From the NCBI GenBank assembly GCA_028709135.1, contig JAQVXN010000102.1, positions 1 through 6,934 of the forward strand: 6,934 bases of DNA. Direction: 5' to 3'. Below are positions 1 through 6,934 of the stretch, one piece after another (positions within the stretch are counted from its first letter, which is position 1; the number at the start of each line of letters is the position of its first letter). Source of the DNA: Bacteroidaceae bacterium (lineage in GTDB: Bacteria; Bacteroidota; Bacteroidia; Bacteroidales; Bacteroidaceae). Position numbers and translations under genes: made by a program. The notes under the pieces are model-generated. The model ran no database searches and was not told where the DNA came from. It was given only the letters and a program-made list of their open reading frames with translations.

Positions 1-843
1 TTGTTCTTTTAAGGTGTGTAGCACGTAACGGCATTCTTCTATGCCTTTCATTCCCGTCTCGTTGTCTTTCAACATTGTACTGATAGTTTCGAGGCGTTCG
101 TCTGTACTCCCTTTAATTTCAAATAGTGGCTGCAACTTTTCAATGGATTCTTTACGGAGACCGTTGGCAGCAAGTTCTTCACGAACACTGTCAATGCCAA
201 TTTTGTCTAGTTTATCTATGGCAATGGTAATTTCCGTAAGTTTATCAGGTTGTCCAATGTATTCAGCCATACCGGTAAGAATTTTACGGTTATTCAGCTT
301 GATGCATACTCGGATGCCGAAGCGCGTAAAAACAGTATCTACGATTTGCATCAACTCCACTTCATTAATTAGAGAGTCGGAGCCTACAACATCGGCATCG
401 CATTGATAGAATTCGCGGTAACGCCCTTTCTGAGGCCGGTCTGCACGCCATACGGGCTGAATCTGATAACGTTTGAACGGAAGTTGCAACTCTTCTCGAT
501 GTTGTACTACATAGCGTGCAAAAGGTACTGTAAGATCATAACGTAAACCCTTTTCACAGAGTTGTGCTGCTAGTTTGTTTGTATTTTCTTCCTGCCATTG
601 TGAAGCCAGAATACCAGATTTGAAATCACCTGAATTGAGAACCTTGAAAAGGAGTTTGTCACCTTCTTCACCATATTTGCCCATTAGTGTGGAGAGAAGC
701 TCCATGGAGGGCGTTTCAATTTGGCGAAAACCATAAAGGGCGTAAACTTGGCGAATAGTATCGAAAATATAGTTGCGCTTCGCCATTTCCACTGGGGAGA
801 AGTCGCGTGTTCCTTTTGGTATGCTTGGTTTTGCTATACTCAT
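1..843 (-). CDS. hisS: Histidyl-tRNA synthetase (HisRS), 3' part beyond the window edge
   Basis: This class II aminoacyl-tRNA synthetase attaches histidine to tRNA-His in the cytoplasm, using ATP. The first 281 residues are visible and the frame stays open to base 1, so the C-terminal part, including motif 3 and the anticodon-binding domain, lies outside. The N-terminus PKGTRDFSP (residues 9-17) is the usual HisRS opening. Motif 1 lies around residues 38-50 (GFRQIETPS). The histidine/ATP site has YDLTVPFARY (102-111), and motif 2 contains ADRPQKGRYREFYQ (134-147) followed by CDADVVG. KLNNR (182-186) is also typical. Motif 2 resembles the eukaryote/archaea-like long HisRS form more than the E. 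coli form. The ATG at 843 is the only sensible start; it sits 15 bases after the stop of the YfhO-like gene, with no promoter or strong ribosome binding site visible, so translation is probably from a shared transcript. The identification is firm. Confidence 0.97.
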   Translation of the reverse strand, partial: MSIAKPSIPKGTRDFSPVEMAKRNYIFDTIRQVYALYGFRQIETPSMELLSTLMGKYGEEGDKLLFKVLNSGDFKSGILASQWQEENTNKLAAQLCEKGLRYDLTVPFARYVVQHREELQLPFKRYQIQPVWRADRPQKGRYREFYQCDADVVGSDSLINEVELMQIVDTVFTRFGIRVCIKLNNRKILTGMAEYIGQPDKLTEITIAIDKLDKIGIDSVREELAANGLRKESIEKLQPLFEIKGSTDERLETISTMLKDNETGMKGIEECRYVLHTLKEQ

Positions 844-858
844 GATTATGTTTGAAAT

Positions 859-3375
859 TTATGCTTTTTCACCAGTCTTTTTGGGACGCAGGGAAACATA
901 TAATGCAGCGAGGAAACCTAGTAGAAGTATCACGAGAGCGATATATGCTACTGCCTCGGTTACTTTTACGCTTGCGGGGCGGAATTCCATCATGATATTA
1001 TGCTTGCCTGAGGGAACATAAGCTGCACGCAATACATAGTCAACTCGGCCCAATTCAAGAGGCTTGCCATCTATCGTAGCTTTCCAGCCCGGATAGAAGA
1101 TTTCTGAGAAGACCACAAGACCTCCGTGCGGTGACGCAGTCTTATAATGAAGTTCATTTGGTGCGTATTGCGTTAGTTTAATGGAGCTTAAAGAATCCTT
1201 ATTGCCGCCTGAAAGAGGACCGTCTAAAGTGTTCTTAAATTGAACGTCTGAAACAGCTACGGTGCGTGGGTCGATGTTTTTGAGTATGCTAATTTCTTCA
1301 TTGGGAGATTTCGCATATTGTACTTTGTTTACAAACCAAGCGTTTCCGTAGGCCGCAGGATTTTGAACCGCAATCTGCTGCCCGTCTTGTGTGCCAAAAA
1401 TAAAATATTTGTCATTGAGCATATTAAGAACGGGGCAAATCTTATTTAAATCTACTTTGGTAATGTCTCCTCTGTTTTGACTGACGGAATTCATCAGATT
1501 CTGCATTTCGGGTGAAATGCACATGACTATTAAGTCCTGATAACGGCCTAACTTGGCGGGATGATAACCCCCGATGCTCTTATGATAGAAAGCAGTCTCG
1601 TTTTCGTTGAAAGTGTTACGTGCAAGGTTCAGTACACGGTAGTCAAGAGATTTATCGCGGAGAATCATTTCATCTGCAGCCGTTTTAGCAAAAGCTTGTT
1701 GGTTGGCTGTGGGCTCCTGGAAGTTATCATCATTCAGATAGCGTTTGTTGATGCCGTACATATCTATGAAGCACAAAAGTGCGATAAGCAGAACCATTGG
1801 TGTGGTTTTTAGCTTCTTAGCTCTGTAGAGGAGCAAAATGGAGAACCCAATAAGGATGATGACAAAACTGCGCCATGCATCTGCTGTGAAAATGGCTTGG
1901 CGCATCTCGCTGAGGTTACCTATGATGGCGTTAGCGACGCTGGGGTTATTACCAAATGCATGCCCAAATTGTGCTGTTTCATTTGCAGATATATATGAGG
2001 AAAAGAATACAGTTGGAAAGAGTGCAAAGAGTAAAGAAATACCCCCTGTTAAAGCGAAACTGGCATAGAACCCTTTTGATTTCTTTTTGAGTAATTCTGG
2101 TTCTTCAATGATTTTGGCCAATGCCATGACAGCCATGAGGGGGATGGTGAATTCTGCAACGACGAGAATAGATGCCACTGTGCGGAATTTGTTGTACATT
2201 GGAATATGATCGATGAAGAAATCCGTGAGACCTGAAAAGTTATGTCCCCATGAGAGTAAAATACTTAATAAGGTAGCAACAAATAAGCACCATTTCATGG
2301 GGCCTTTTAGTACGAAAAGACTCAGGAAAAACAGCATAAGTACGAAGGCACCTACATAAACAGGGCCGGACGTGCCTGGCTGGTCTCCCCAGTATTGGCC
2401 GATTTGTTGATAAATCTGCATGTATTGCTGGTTGGCTTTTTCCATGGCCTTGTCGTTGCTAGCGATAGGGACGGAGGCGCCTCCCTTGACATTCGGTACG
2501 AGTAGAGTCCACGTCTCACCGATTCCATAGCTCCATTGCGTAATGTAGTCTTTGCTAAGCCCACTTTTCTGGGGGGTTGCGGCAGATTCGAGCGAGGCTT
2601 TGCCGCGCATGGATTCCTTGCTATACTCATAAGTATGGTAAAGACTTGGCAGGTTTGCCATTAAAGCTATAATAAGTGCGATGATAAAGACTCCGGTTGA
2701 TTTAAGAAAGGTTGGCATTGCGTGTTCTCGAATTGCCTGAATAAGATAGGCTATGAACATCAGCAACATAACGAAACCGAAGTAGTAGGTCATCTGCAGG
2801 TGGTTCGACAAAATTTGGAATGCCATGAAAAGTGCCGTCACGACGCTTCCCCAAACATATTTACCTCGATAGCAGAGCACCATGCCGGCAATGGTCGGGG
2901 GAATAAATGCCAATGTAAGAACTTTCCAGATATGTCCTGCTCCAATAATAATAAAAAAGTAAGAGGAAAATGCCCATATAATGGCGCCAAGAACTGAAAG
3001 TGTAGGTTTAAAGCGTAATGCTCGCATTAAAATGTAAAAGCCCAAAAGTAAGATGAAAACATACATCACAGCTCCGGTCATGCCCAATTCGTAAATGGTG
3101 CGTAAAGCACCTAAAACCGTGCGTGAACTATAATTTGGCGCAATCTGATAGGTTGGCATACCACTGAAAATGGCATTTGTCCAGCGTGTCATTTCGCCTG
3201 TTTTCTCTTGGTAATGTGCAATCTCTTGACCCAAGCCAATGCCTGTGGTGTTATCGCTGCCTGCGAGGACCAAACCTTGCGTAATCGGAGTGATAAAGTA
3301 AATTAGAGAAAGGAGCAAAAACAATAAAATGGCGGTAACGTCCGGCCAAATCTTTTTAAACAAATCTTTCATCAT
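859..3375 (-). CDS. YfhO-family polytopic membrane protein (putative GT-C-like glycosyltransferase)
   Basis: This 838-residue protein has about 13-14 hydrophobic segments: roughly 11-29, then a dense block at 100-242, more at 340-376, 400-421, 437-457, 502-517 and 526-540, and a last one at 808-828. Two large hydrophilic regions, about 245-338 and 545-800, probably face the periplasm. The C-terminal region carries the YfhO-like signature YPGWKATIDGKPL (761-773), followed by a PSGKHNI segment (788-794). The first loop after helix 1 contains an acidic GSDNTTG (39-45), placed where GT-C enzymes often have catalytic acidic residues; that parallel is inference. In Firmicutes, YfhO is implicated in glycosylating lipoteichoic acid from a lipid-linked sugar. 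The substrate of Bacteroidetes homologues is unknown to me. The start has two adjacent ATG codons (3375 and 3372), and either could be used. The gene follows ahcY by 51 bases and precedes hisS by 15, consistent with one transcript. Family assignment is good, the reaction uncertain. Confidence 0.88.
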   Translation of the reverse strand: MMKDLFKKIWPDVTAILLFLLLSLIYFITPITQGLVLAGSDNTTGIGLGQEIAHYQEKTGEMTRWTNAIFSGMPTYQIAPNYSSRTVLGALRTIYELGMTGAVMYVFILLLGFYILMRALRFKPTLSVLGAIIWAFSSYFFIIIGAGHIWKVLTLAFIPPTIAGMVLCYRGKYVWGSVVTALFMAFQILSNHLQMTYYFGFVMLLMFIAYLIQAIREHAMPTFLKSTGVFIIALIIALMANLPSLYHTYEYSKESMRGKASLESAATPQKSGLSKDYITQWSYGIGETWTLLVPNVKGGASVPIASNDKAMEKANQQYMQIYQQIGQYWGDQPGTSGPVYVGAFVLMLFFLSLFVLKGPMKWCLFVATLLSILLSWGHNFSGLTDFFIDHIPMYNKFRTVASILVVAEFTIPLMAVMALAKIIEEPELLKKKSKGFYASFALTGGISLLFALFPTVFFSSYISANETAQFGHAFGNNPSVANAIIGNLSEMRQAIFTADAWRSFVIILIGFSILLLYRAKKLKTTPMVLLIALLCFIDMYGINKRYLNDDNFQEPTANQQAFAKTAADEMILRDKSLDYRVLNLARNTFNENETAFYHKSIGGYHPAKLGRYQDLIVMCISPEMQNLMNSVSQNRGDITKVDLNKICPVLNMLNDKYFIFGTQDGQQIAVQNPAAYGNAWFVNKVQYAKSPNEEISILKNIDPRTVAVSDVQFKNTLDGPLSGGNKDSLSSIKLTQYAPNELHYKTASPHGGLVVFSEIFYPGWKATIDGKPLELGRVDYVLRAAYVPSGKHNIMMEFRPASVKVTEAVAYIALVILLLGFLAALYVSLRPKKTGEKA

Positions 3376-3426
3376 TGTCGTTTATTGAGCTTGTTTGTTA
3401 ACTGGAAGGAACTTTCAACTAGTGGT

Positions 3427-4845
3427 TTAGTATCTGTAGAAGTCTGCTTTATATGGACCGTCCTGCTTAACCCCGATATAGTCTGCCTGCTCCTTAGAAA
3501 GAGTAGTGAGGTGTGCTCCTACGCTAGGAAGATGGAGGCGTGCAACTTCCTCATCAAGTTTTTTAGGTAATACGTAAACACCAGTTGTATATTTGTTCGT
3601 GAAAAGTTCTATTTGTGCCAGTGTTTGGTTTGTGAAAGAATTGCTCATTACAAAACTGGGATGTCCGGTTGCGCAGCCCAAGTTAACCAAACGACCGTCT
3701 GCCAAAACCGTAATTCTATGGCCGTCGGAGAATTGGTAACTGTCTACTTGCGGTTTGATATTTGTACGTTTTACGTCTTTTTGTTTATGAAGTTTTTCAA
3801 CTTGAATTTCGCCATCAAAGTGTCCAATGTTACAAACAATCGCTTCGTCTGGCATTTGACGCATGTGGTCCAACGTAATAACATCGATGTTCCCGGTAGC
3901 TGTGACAAATATTTTTCCTTGGGGAGCAGCTTCGTCCATCGTAACAACTTCATAACCTTCCATTGCAGCCTGTAACGCGCAAATGGGGTCTATTTCCGTA
4001 ATAAGGACGCGGGCTCCACAAGAGCGCAGACTTTGTGCACAGCCTTTGCCAACATCTCCATAACCACAAACGACACAAACCTTACCCGCAATCATTACGT
4101 CGGTGGCACGGCGAATACCATCAAGGAGGGATTCGCGACAACCATACATATTGTCGAATTTGCTTTTTGTAACTGAATCATTGACATTGAATGCAGGGAA
4201 CAGAAGTTCTCCGTGCTGTTGCATATTGTAAAGACGGTGTACGCCTGTGGTGGTTTCTTCGCTGACGCCGCGCATACCGGTGGCTGTATCTTTCCATCGA
4301 TTTGGTTGAGCAACAAGAACCTCTTTTAAAATATCTTTGAGAGCTTTTTCATCATCACTACTGGAGGGGGTTTCAAGAACTGATGCGTTTTTTTCGGCTT
4401 TTACGCCTAAGTGGATCATTAATGTGGCATCACCTCCGTCATCTACAATCATGTTGGGATATTGTCCTCCAGGGAAGTTCATGGCTTGTAAAGTACACCA
4501 CCAATATTCTTCTGCGGATTCTCCTTTCCATGCAAATACAGAAATGCCTTGGTCGGCAATAGCAGCTGCAGCATGGTCTTGCGTGGAATAGATGTTGCAG
4601 GAAGCCCACCGTACTTCTGCGCCGAGGGCTACGAGCGTGCGGATCAGTACTGCCGTCTGGATAGTCATGTGTAAAGAACCCATGATGCGAGCTCCCTTGA
4701 GAGGCTTGCTTTCACTATATTTTTCACGTAAGGCCATAAGCCCCGGCATTTCATGCTCCGCGATGCGGATTTCCTGACGTCCAAATTCGGCGAGATTAAT
4801 ATCTGCTACTTTATAAGCTTCTTTACTAAATAATTCTTTCTCCAT
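3427..4845 (-). CDS. ahcY: S-adenosylhomocysteinase (adenosylhomocysteine hydrolase)
   Basis: This cytosolic NAD-dependent enzyme reversibly splits S-adenosylhomocysteine into adenosine and homocysteine, relieving product inhibition of methyltransferases and feeding methionine recycling. The 472 residues are full length for the long bacterial/plant-type form; compared with the 432-residue human enzyme, about 36 extra residues lie between roughly 148 and 188. By alignment to human catalytic positions I see D136, E197 with T198-T200, K227, D231, N232, C236, H342 (GHFDGE) and H395 (GHPSFVMSNSF). The NAD-binding Rossmann motif GYGDVG is at 261-266. The C-terminal tail KADFYRY supplies K466 and Y470, which in the family reach into the neighbouring subunit's NAD site. 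No key residue is missing. The ATG at 4845 fits the family N-terminus (YKVADINLAEFGRQEI). A TAnnTTTG promoter element lies about 36 bases upstream, so this is probably the first gene of an ahcY-yfhO-hisS transcript. The short leader leaves no room for an SAH riboswitch. Confidence 0.98.
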   Translation of the reverse strand: MEKELFSKEAYKVADINLAEFGRQEIRIAEHEMPGLMALREKYSESKPLKGARIMGSLHMTIQTAVLIRTLVALGAEVRWASCNIYSTQDHAAAAIADQGISVFAWKGESAEEYWWCTLQAMNFPGGQYPNMIVDDGGDATLMIHLGVKAEKNASVLETPSSSDDEKALKDILKEVLVAQPNRWKDTATGMRGVSEETTTGVHRLYNMQQHGELLFPAFNVNDSVTKSKFDNMYGCRESLLDGIRRATDVMIAGKVCVVCGYGDVGKGCAQSLRSCGARVLITEIDPICALQAAMEGYEVVTMDEAAPQGKIFVTATGNIDVITLDHMRQMPDEAIVCNIGHFDGEIQVEKLHKQKDVKRTNIKPQVDSYQFSDGHRITVLADGRLVNLGCATGHPSFVMSNSFTNQTLAQIELFTNKYTTGVYVLPKKLDEEVARLHLPSVGAHLTTLSKEQADYIGVKQDGPYKADFYRY

Positions 4846-4880
4846 TTGATTGGTGATTATGTCTTTGATATGATTGGTTG

Positions 4881-4888
4881 CAAAGTTA
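4881..4888 (-). promoter_or_regulatory. Probable Bacteroidetes -7 promoter element for ahcY
   Basis: On the minus strand the bases read TAACTTTG, an exact match to the Bacteroides -7 consensus TAnnTTTG recognised by the primary sigma factor of this phylum. Transcription would begin a few bases downstream, near 4873-4877, giving a leader of about 30 bases before the ahcY ATG. I cannot find a convincing -33 element (TTTG or TTG) at the expected 19-21 base spacing; the closest TTGG on this strand is at 4923-4926, about 34 bases away, which is too far. Location and exact -7 match make it likely, but it is not proven. Confidence 0.6.
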
Positions 4889-4916
4889 CTAAAAATTTAT
4901 GTGCTGCATATATAAA

Positions 4917-4941
4917 TGTCTGCCAATTTGGTGGATAGACA
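4917..4941 (-). terminator. Weak hairpin, possible terminator after the LtaS-like gene
   Basis: The inverted repeat TGTCT...AGACA (5 bp) encloses a second short pairing, CCA with TGG, around a loop of about six bases. On the minus strand it begins 12 bases after the stop codon at 4954 and is followed by the AT-rich stretch TTTATATATG, not a clean T-run. The stem is short and has an internal mismatch, so it is at best a weak intrinsic terminator. Its place between the end of one gene and the promoter-like element of the next is what supports it. Confidence 0.3.
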
Positions 4942-4953
4942 ATAGTTTCGAGT

Positions 4954-6780
4954 TTATCTTTTGGCAAAGTCGTTGATCGTGGTTTGCAAAATTGCATGAC
5001 CAAGTTTAAGACGTCTTTGCGATGGATGAGGCAAATCTGTCAGTATGCGTCCTGAATTAAAATCTTGTACGGTGTAACCGGTGGAATCTACAAAAGCAAA
5101 ACCATTATCAAATGTATGCATGGAGAAAGGATATGTGTAGTTTTTGCTCATGATGTCGCGACTGAAGGAGTATTTTTGATGATTTAGATTGAGCTGGCCA
5201 AGAAGGGTAGCGGGGAGGTCCGTTTGATTGCAAAGTTTATTGATGATGCGGGGACATTTTATCGCTCCTCCCAACCACAGCATGGGGATGTGGTAGCGAC
5301 GTTTGTCAGCTTCTGTGAGGCCTTTAGGATAGCCTATGCCGTGATCGGCAATACAGATGATAAGTAAGTTCTTCCATGCTGGTGTCTTTTTTAGTTTTTC
5401 AACAAATTGTCCCAGACAATGGTCTGTGTAAGCCATGGCGTTAGCGCGAATATCGTTTTCAATACGGTGATAGGGAACGATCCACGGTTCGTGGCTTGCC
5501 AAGGTGAGAAAAGTTGTAAACCACGGTTTTCCTAATGGATGCGCAAGAACCTGATTATAAAGAGTATCAAAGGCAATAACGTCTGTTACTCCCCATGCAT
5601 GGGTTCTGCGTACGGATACTGGAAAGTGGGTGTCGCCTAATGCACTTTGGTAACCAGTTGACAACAGGTAGCTTTTCATGTTTGTAAAGTTGATGTCACC
5701 TCCGTAGAGAAAATTTGTGTGATATCCTGCTTGTGCAAACGAAGTTGCCAGTGAGGGCATTGTGCGTGATTTTTCAGGAATTTTCATTACAGATATTTGT
5801 GGAAAAGACGGATAACCGCTTAAAGCGCATACCATGCCACGGTCGGTGCGGAAACTGTTAGCATTACATTGCTTAAAAAAGACACCTTCATGTGCTAATC
5901 TATTAAATTCTGGTGTTGCGTCTTTCACTCCACCTAGAGGTTCAATAAAAGTGGCGGCAAAACCTTCAAGAATGATGACAATTACGTTGGGACGGTTGGT
6001 ATTGAGAAGGGCTTCCGGCTCGACACTTTGCGTATGGTAATGAAGACTTTTGAAGAGAAGAGCACATTGATTGGTAGAATAGAAACGGTATTGTTTATCA
6101 AAATGAGTTGTCTTTGTCAGGGAGGCTAGTAGATTGAACGCAGGATTAACGGCGGCATGATTTAGAAACTGCGTACCGGAATAATAAGCTACGCCTGTGT
6201 TCATGGTAGATTTGCCTACTCCACCACGAATAAATAAGAAAATGATGCCACCTAGGAGAATAATCAGTCCTGAAGTAAGCCACTGATTAAATCTCGCTTT
6301 CATTTTTAATTTGTTGGCAGTATGCAAGAGCAAAAAGATTGCTGCAGCCAAAATCAGAATACACGAAAAAGCCAGAACTAAAAATCCCACTGATACACTG
6401 GCCAACATATCTTTAGGGGAATTGATGTAATTGAAAACCGTAGCATCCAATTTAAATTGCCAAAAACTGTAAAGTGCGCAATCTACGCAAAGAATGATGC
6501 TGAGTAGAAAGGCCGTGATGCCATAATAAATGTGTAAAATGTAATTTTGATGTGGAATTTTTAGCCATGTGGAGAAGAGAATGACAAGTAGGGGGAAAGC
6601 CGTGAGATAACCGGCTGTAGATAAATCAAGAGGTAGACCGTGAGCGATAACCTCAAAATAATCTTTTACATTTGCCGCAAATTCATTGTGGTTATATAGC
6701 ATAAACACTGGTTTCATAAAAACGAAAACTAATGTGTAGCTAAAGAAAATACGAATAATATAAAGGAGTCTGCTGTTCAT
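4954..6780 (-). CDS. LTA-synthase-like phosphoglycerol transferase family protein (sulfatase/alkaline phosphatase fold)
   Basis: The product is an inner-membrane protein with about five N-terminal helices and a large C-terminal, probably periplasmic, sulfatase-fold domain (PF00884 type). It resembles LtaS, which polymerises glycerol phosphate from phosphatidylglycerol, and OpgB/MdoB, which add phosphoglycerol to glucans. Counting from the ATG at 6780 (608 residues), hydrophobic segments lie near 5-26, 52-73, 80-106, 126-153 and 168-185, and the enzyme domain spans about 263-530. Expected active-site residues are present: E272 (LEGF), the nucleophile-type T312 in SFRTDRG, D362 in YGGD, H430 in SHEPW, and D479-H480 in ADHG. 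The S. aureus LtaS substrate residues W354 and R356 appear replaced (F, N), so the substrate may differ from classical LTA. An in-frame GTG at 6810 would add ten residues; I prefer the ATG because it directly precedes the first membrane segment and has an A-rich upstream. The gene follows the ABC exporter gene by 47 bases without a visible promoter. Family is firm, substrate unknown. Confidence 0.9.
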   Translation of the reverse strand: MNSRLLYIIRIFFSYTLVFVFMKPVFMLYNHNEFAANVKDYFEVIAHGLPLDLSTAGYLTAFPLLVILFSTWLKIPHQNYILHIYYGITAFLLSIILCVDCALYSFWQFKLDATVFNYINSPKDMLASVSVGFLVLAFSCILILAAAIFLLLHTANKLKMKARFNQWLTSGLIILLGGIIFLFIRGGVGKSTMNTGVAYYSGTQFLNHAAVNPAFNLLASLTKTTHFDKQYRFYSTNQCALLFKSLHYHTQSVEPEALLNTNRPNVIVIILEGFAATFIEPLGGVKDATPEFNRLAHEGVFFKQCNANSFRTDRGMVCALSGYPSFPQISVMKIPEKSRTMPSLATSFAQAGYHTNFLYGGDINFTNMKSYLLSTGYQSALGDTHFPVSVRRTHAWGVTDVIAFDTLYNQVLAHPLGKPWFTTFLTLASHEPWIVPYHRIENDIRANAMAYTDHCLGQFVEKLKKTPAWKNLLIICIADHGIGYPKGLTEADKRRYHIPMLWLGGAIKCPRIINKLCNQTDLPATLLGQLNLNHQKYSFSRDIMSKNYTYPFSMHTFDNGFAFVDSTGYTVQDFNSGRILTDLPHPSQRRLKLGHAILQTTINDFAKR

Positions 6781-6827
6781 TATTTTTCTAAAAGCTGTTT
6801 TTATGAGCACATCATAAATTCATTGTA

Positions 6828-6934
6828 TCAGAGTTGCTGCATATCGTTCAGGCGCTTGTAATGACCATCTATTTCAAGAAGTTGCTCATGAGTGCCACGT
6901 TCTACGATACGACCTTCATGAAGCACGCAGATTT
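6828..6934 (-). CDS. ABC transporter ATP-binding/permease protein, C-terminal end only
   Basis: Only the last 34 codons and the TGA stop are in the window; the rest lies to the right. The visible peptide includes ICVLHEGRIVERGTHEQLLE, then GHYKRLNDMQQL. An xGRIVExGTHxxLL segment is the usual end of the nucleotide-binding domain in MsbA-like ABC exporters (type IV fold), just after the H-loop, followed by the short tail Y-x-x-L. Such proteins move lipids, peptides or drugs across the inner membrane using ATP, normally as dimers with six membrane helices each. Whether this one is a full-length fused exporter or a separate ATPase, and what it carries, cannot be judged from this fragment. Its stop is 47 bases ahead of the LtaS-like ATG, so the two genes may be co-transcribed. 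Confidence 0.9.
   Translation of the reverse strand, partial: ICVLHEGRIVERGTHEQLLEIDGHYKRLNDMQQL

Larger units (their letters stand above)
4846..4953. other. Intergenic region between the LtaS-like gene and ahcY
   Basis: These 108 bases are the longest non-coding stretch in the window. Read on the minus strand, an imperfect hairpin close to the LtaS-like stop is followed by an AT-rich stretch, then a TAACTTTG -7 element, then a leader of about 30 bases to the ahcY start. This is the natural boundary between two transcription units on the same strand. I see no small open frame or structured RNA beyond the weak hairpin. Confidence 0.7.

Noticed and set aside
41..406. Plus-strand open frame of 121 codons
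   Set aside because: It lies wholly antisense to hisS, whose translation matches the family continuously; the plus-strand product has low-complexity Ser/Leu-rich composition and no recognisable domain.
773..1021. Plus-strand open frame spanning the hisS start and the end of the YfhO-like gene
   Set aside because: Antisense to two well-supported genes and with no recognisable domain or promoter.
3376..3426. Possible promoter or terminator between ahcY and the YfhO-like gene
   Set aside because: No TAnnTTTG on the minus strand and no stable stem with a T-run; GTTAAC is only a short palindrome expected by chance.
3771..3953. Minus-strand frame of 60 codons within ahcY
   Set aside because: A shifted-frame shadow of the conserved NAD-binding half of ahcY; the ahcY frame is intact with all catalytic residues.
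4846..4880. Possible SAH or SAM riboswitch in the ahcY leader
   Set aside because: The inferred leader is only about 30 bases and shows no multi-stem fold; known SAH riboswitches are longer.
6788..6805. Short inverted repeat AAAACAGCTTTT between the ABC and LtaS-like genes
   Set aside because: Too short, with a four-base A/T-only stem and small loop; it is unlikely to act as a terminator or operator and overlaps the alternative coding start.
1..6934. CRISPR, mobile element, phage or defence genes
   Set aside because: No spaced direct repeats, terminal inverted repeats, transposase or integrase-like proteins, or tRNA-associated attachment site were seen; coding density is normal and all genes are in one orientation.

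Overview
The window looks like chromosomal DNA from a member of the Bacteroidales (Bacteroides/Prevotella-like). The support is a moderately AT-rich composition, absence of clear Shine-Dalgarno sequences before the starts, a TAnnTTTG-type -7 promoter element ahead of ahcY, and protein variants typical of Bacteroidetes: a HisRS with an ADRPQKGRYREFYQ motif 2, a long-form S-adenosylhomocysteinase, and an LTA-synthase-like sulfatase-fold protein with the RTDRG active-site signature. Genus cannot be fixed from the sequence alone.

All five genes lie on the minus strand, so they read from the right end to the left. First comes the last 34 codons of an ABC exporter ATPase (6828-6934). After 47 bases comes an LtaS/OpgB-type phosphoglycerol-transferase-like membrane protein (4954-6780, or 6810 with an upstream GTG start). 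Then there is a 108-base non-coding gap (4846-4953), the longest in the window. It holds a weak hairpin and, nearer the next gene, a Bacteroidetes -7 box. The next block is ahcY (3427-4845), a YfhO-family polytopic membrane protein (859-3375) and hisS (1-843, its 3' end outside the window). Gaps of 51 and 15 bases with no recognisable promoter suggest that ahcY, the yfhO-like gene and hisS are co-transcribed.

Functionally the window mixes housekeeping with envelope genes. AhcY removes S-adenosylhomocysteine and HisRS charges tRNA-His. The LtaS-like enzyme (probably acting on the periplasmic face), the YfhO-like protein (GT-C-like, linked in Firmicutes to lipoteichoic-acid glycosylation) and the ABC exporter tail could all serve lipid-linked envelope glycan or phosphoglycerol modification. 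That grouping is inferred from families and proximity only.

I see no tRNA, rRNA, CRISPR array, insertion sequence, attachment site, riboswitch or phage/defence gene. The plus-strand open frames are antisense shadows of these five genes. No clearly novel system is visible; the most interesting item is the co-occurrence of LtaS-like and YfhO-like proteins in an apparently Gram-negative genome.
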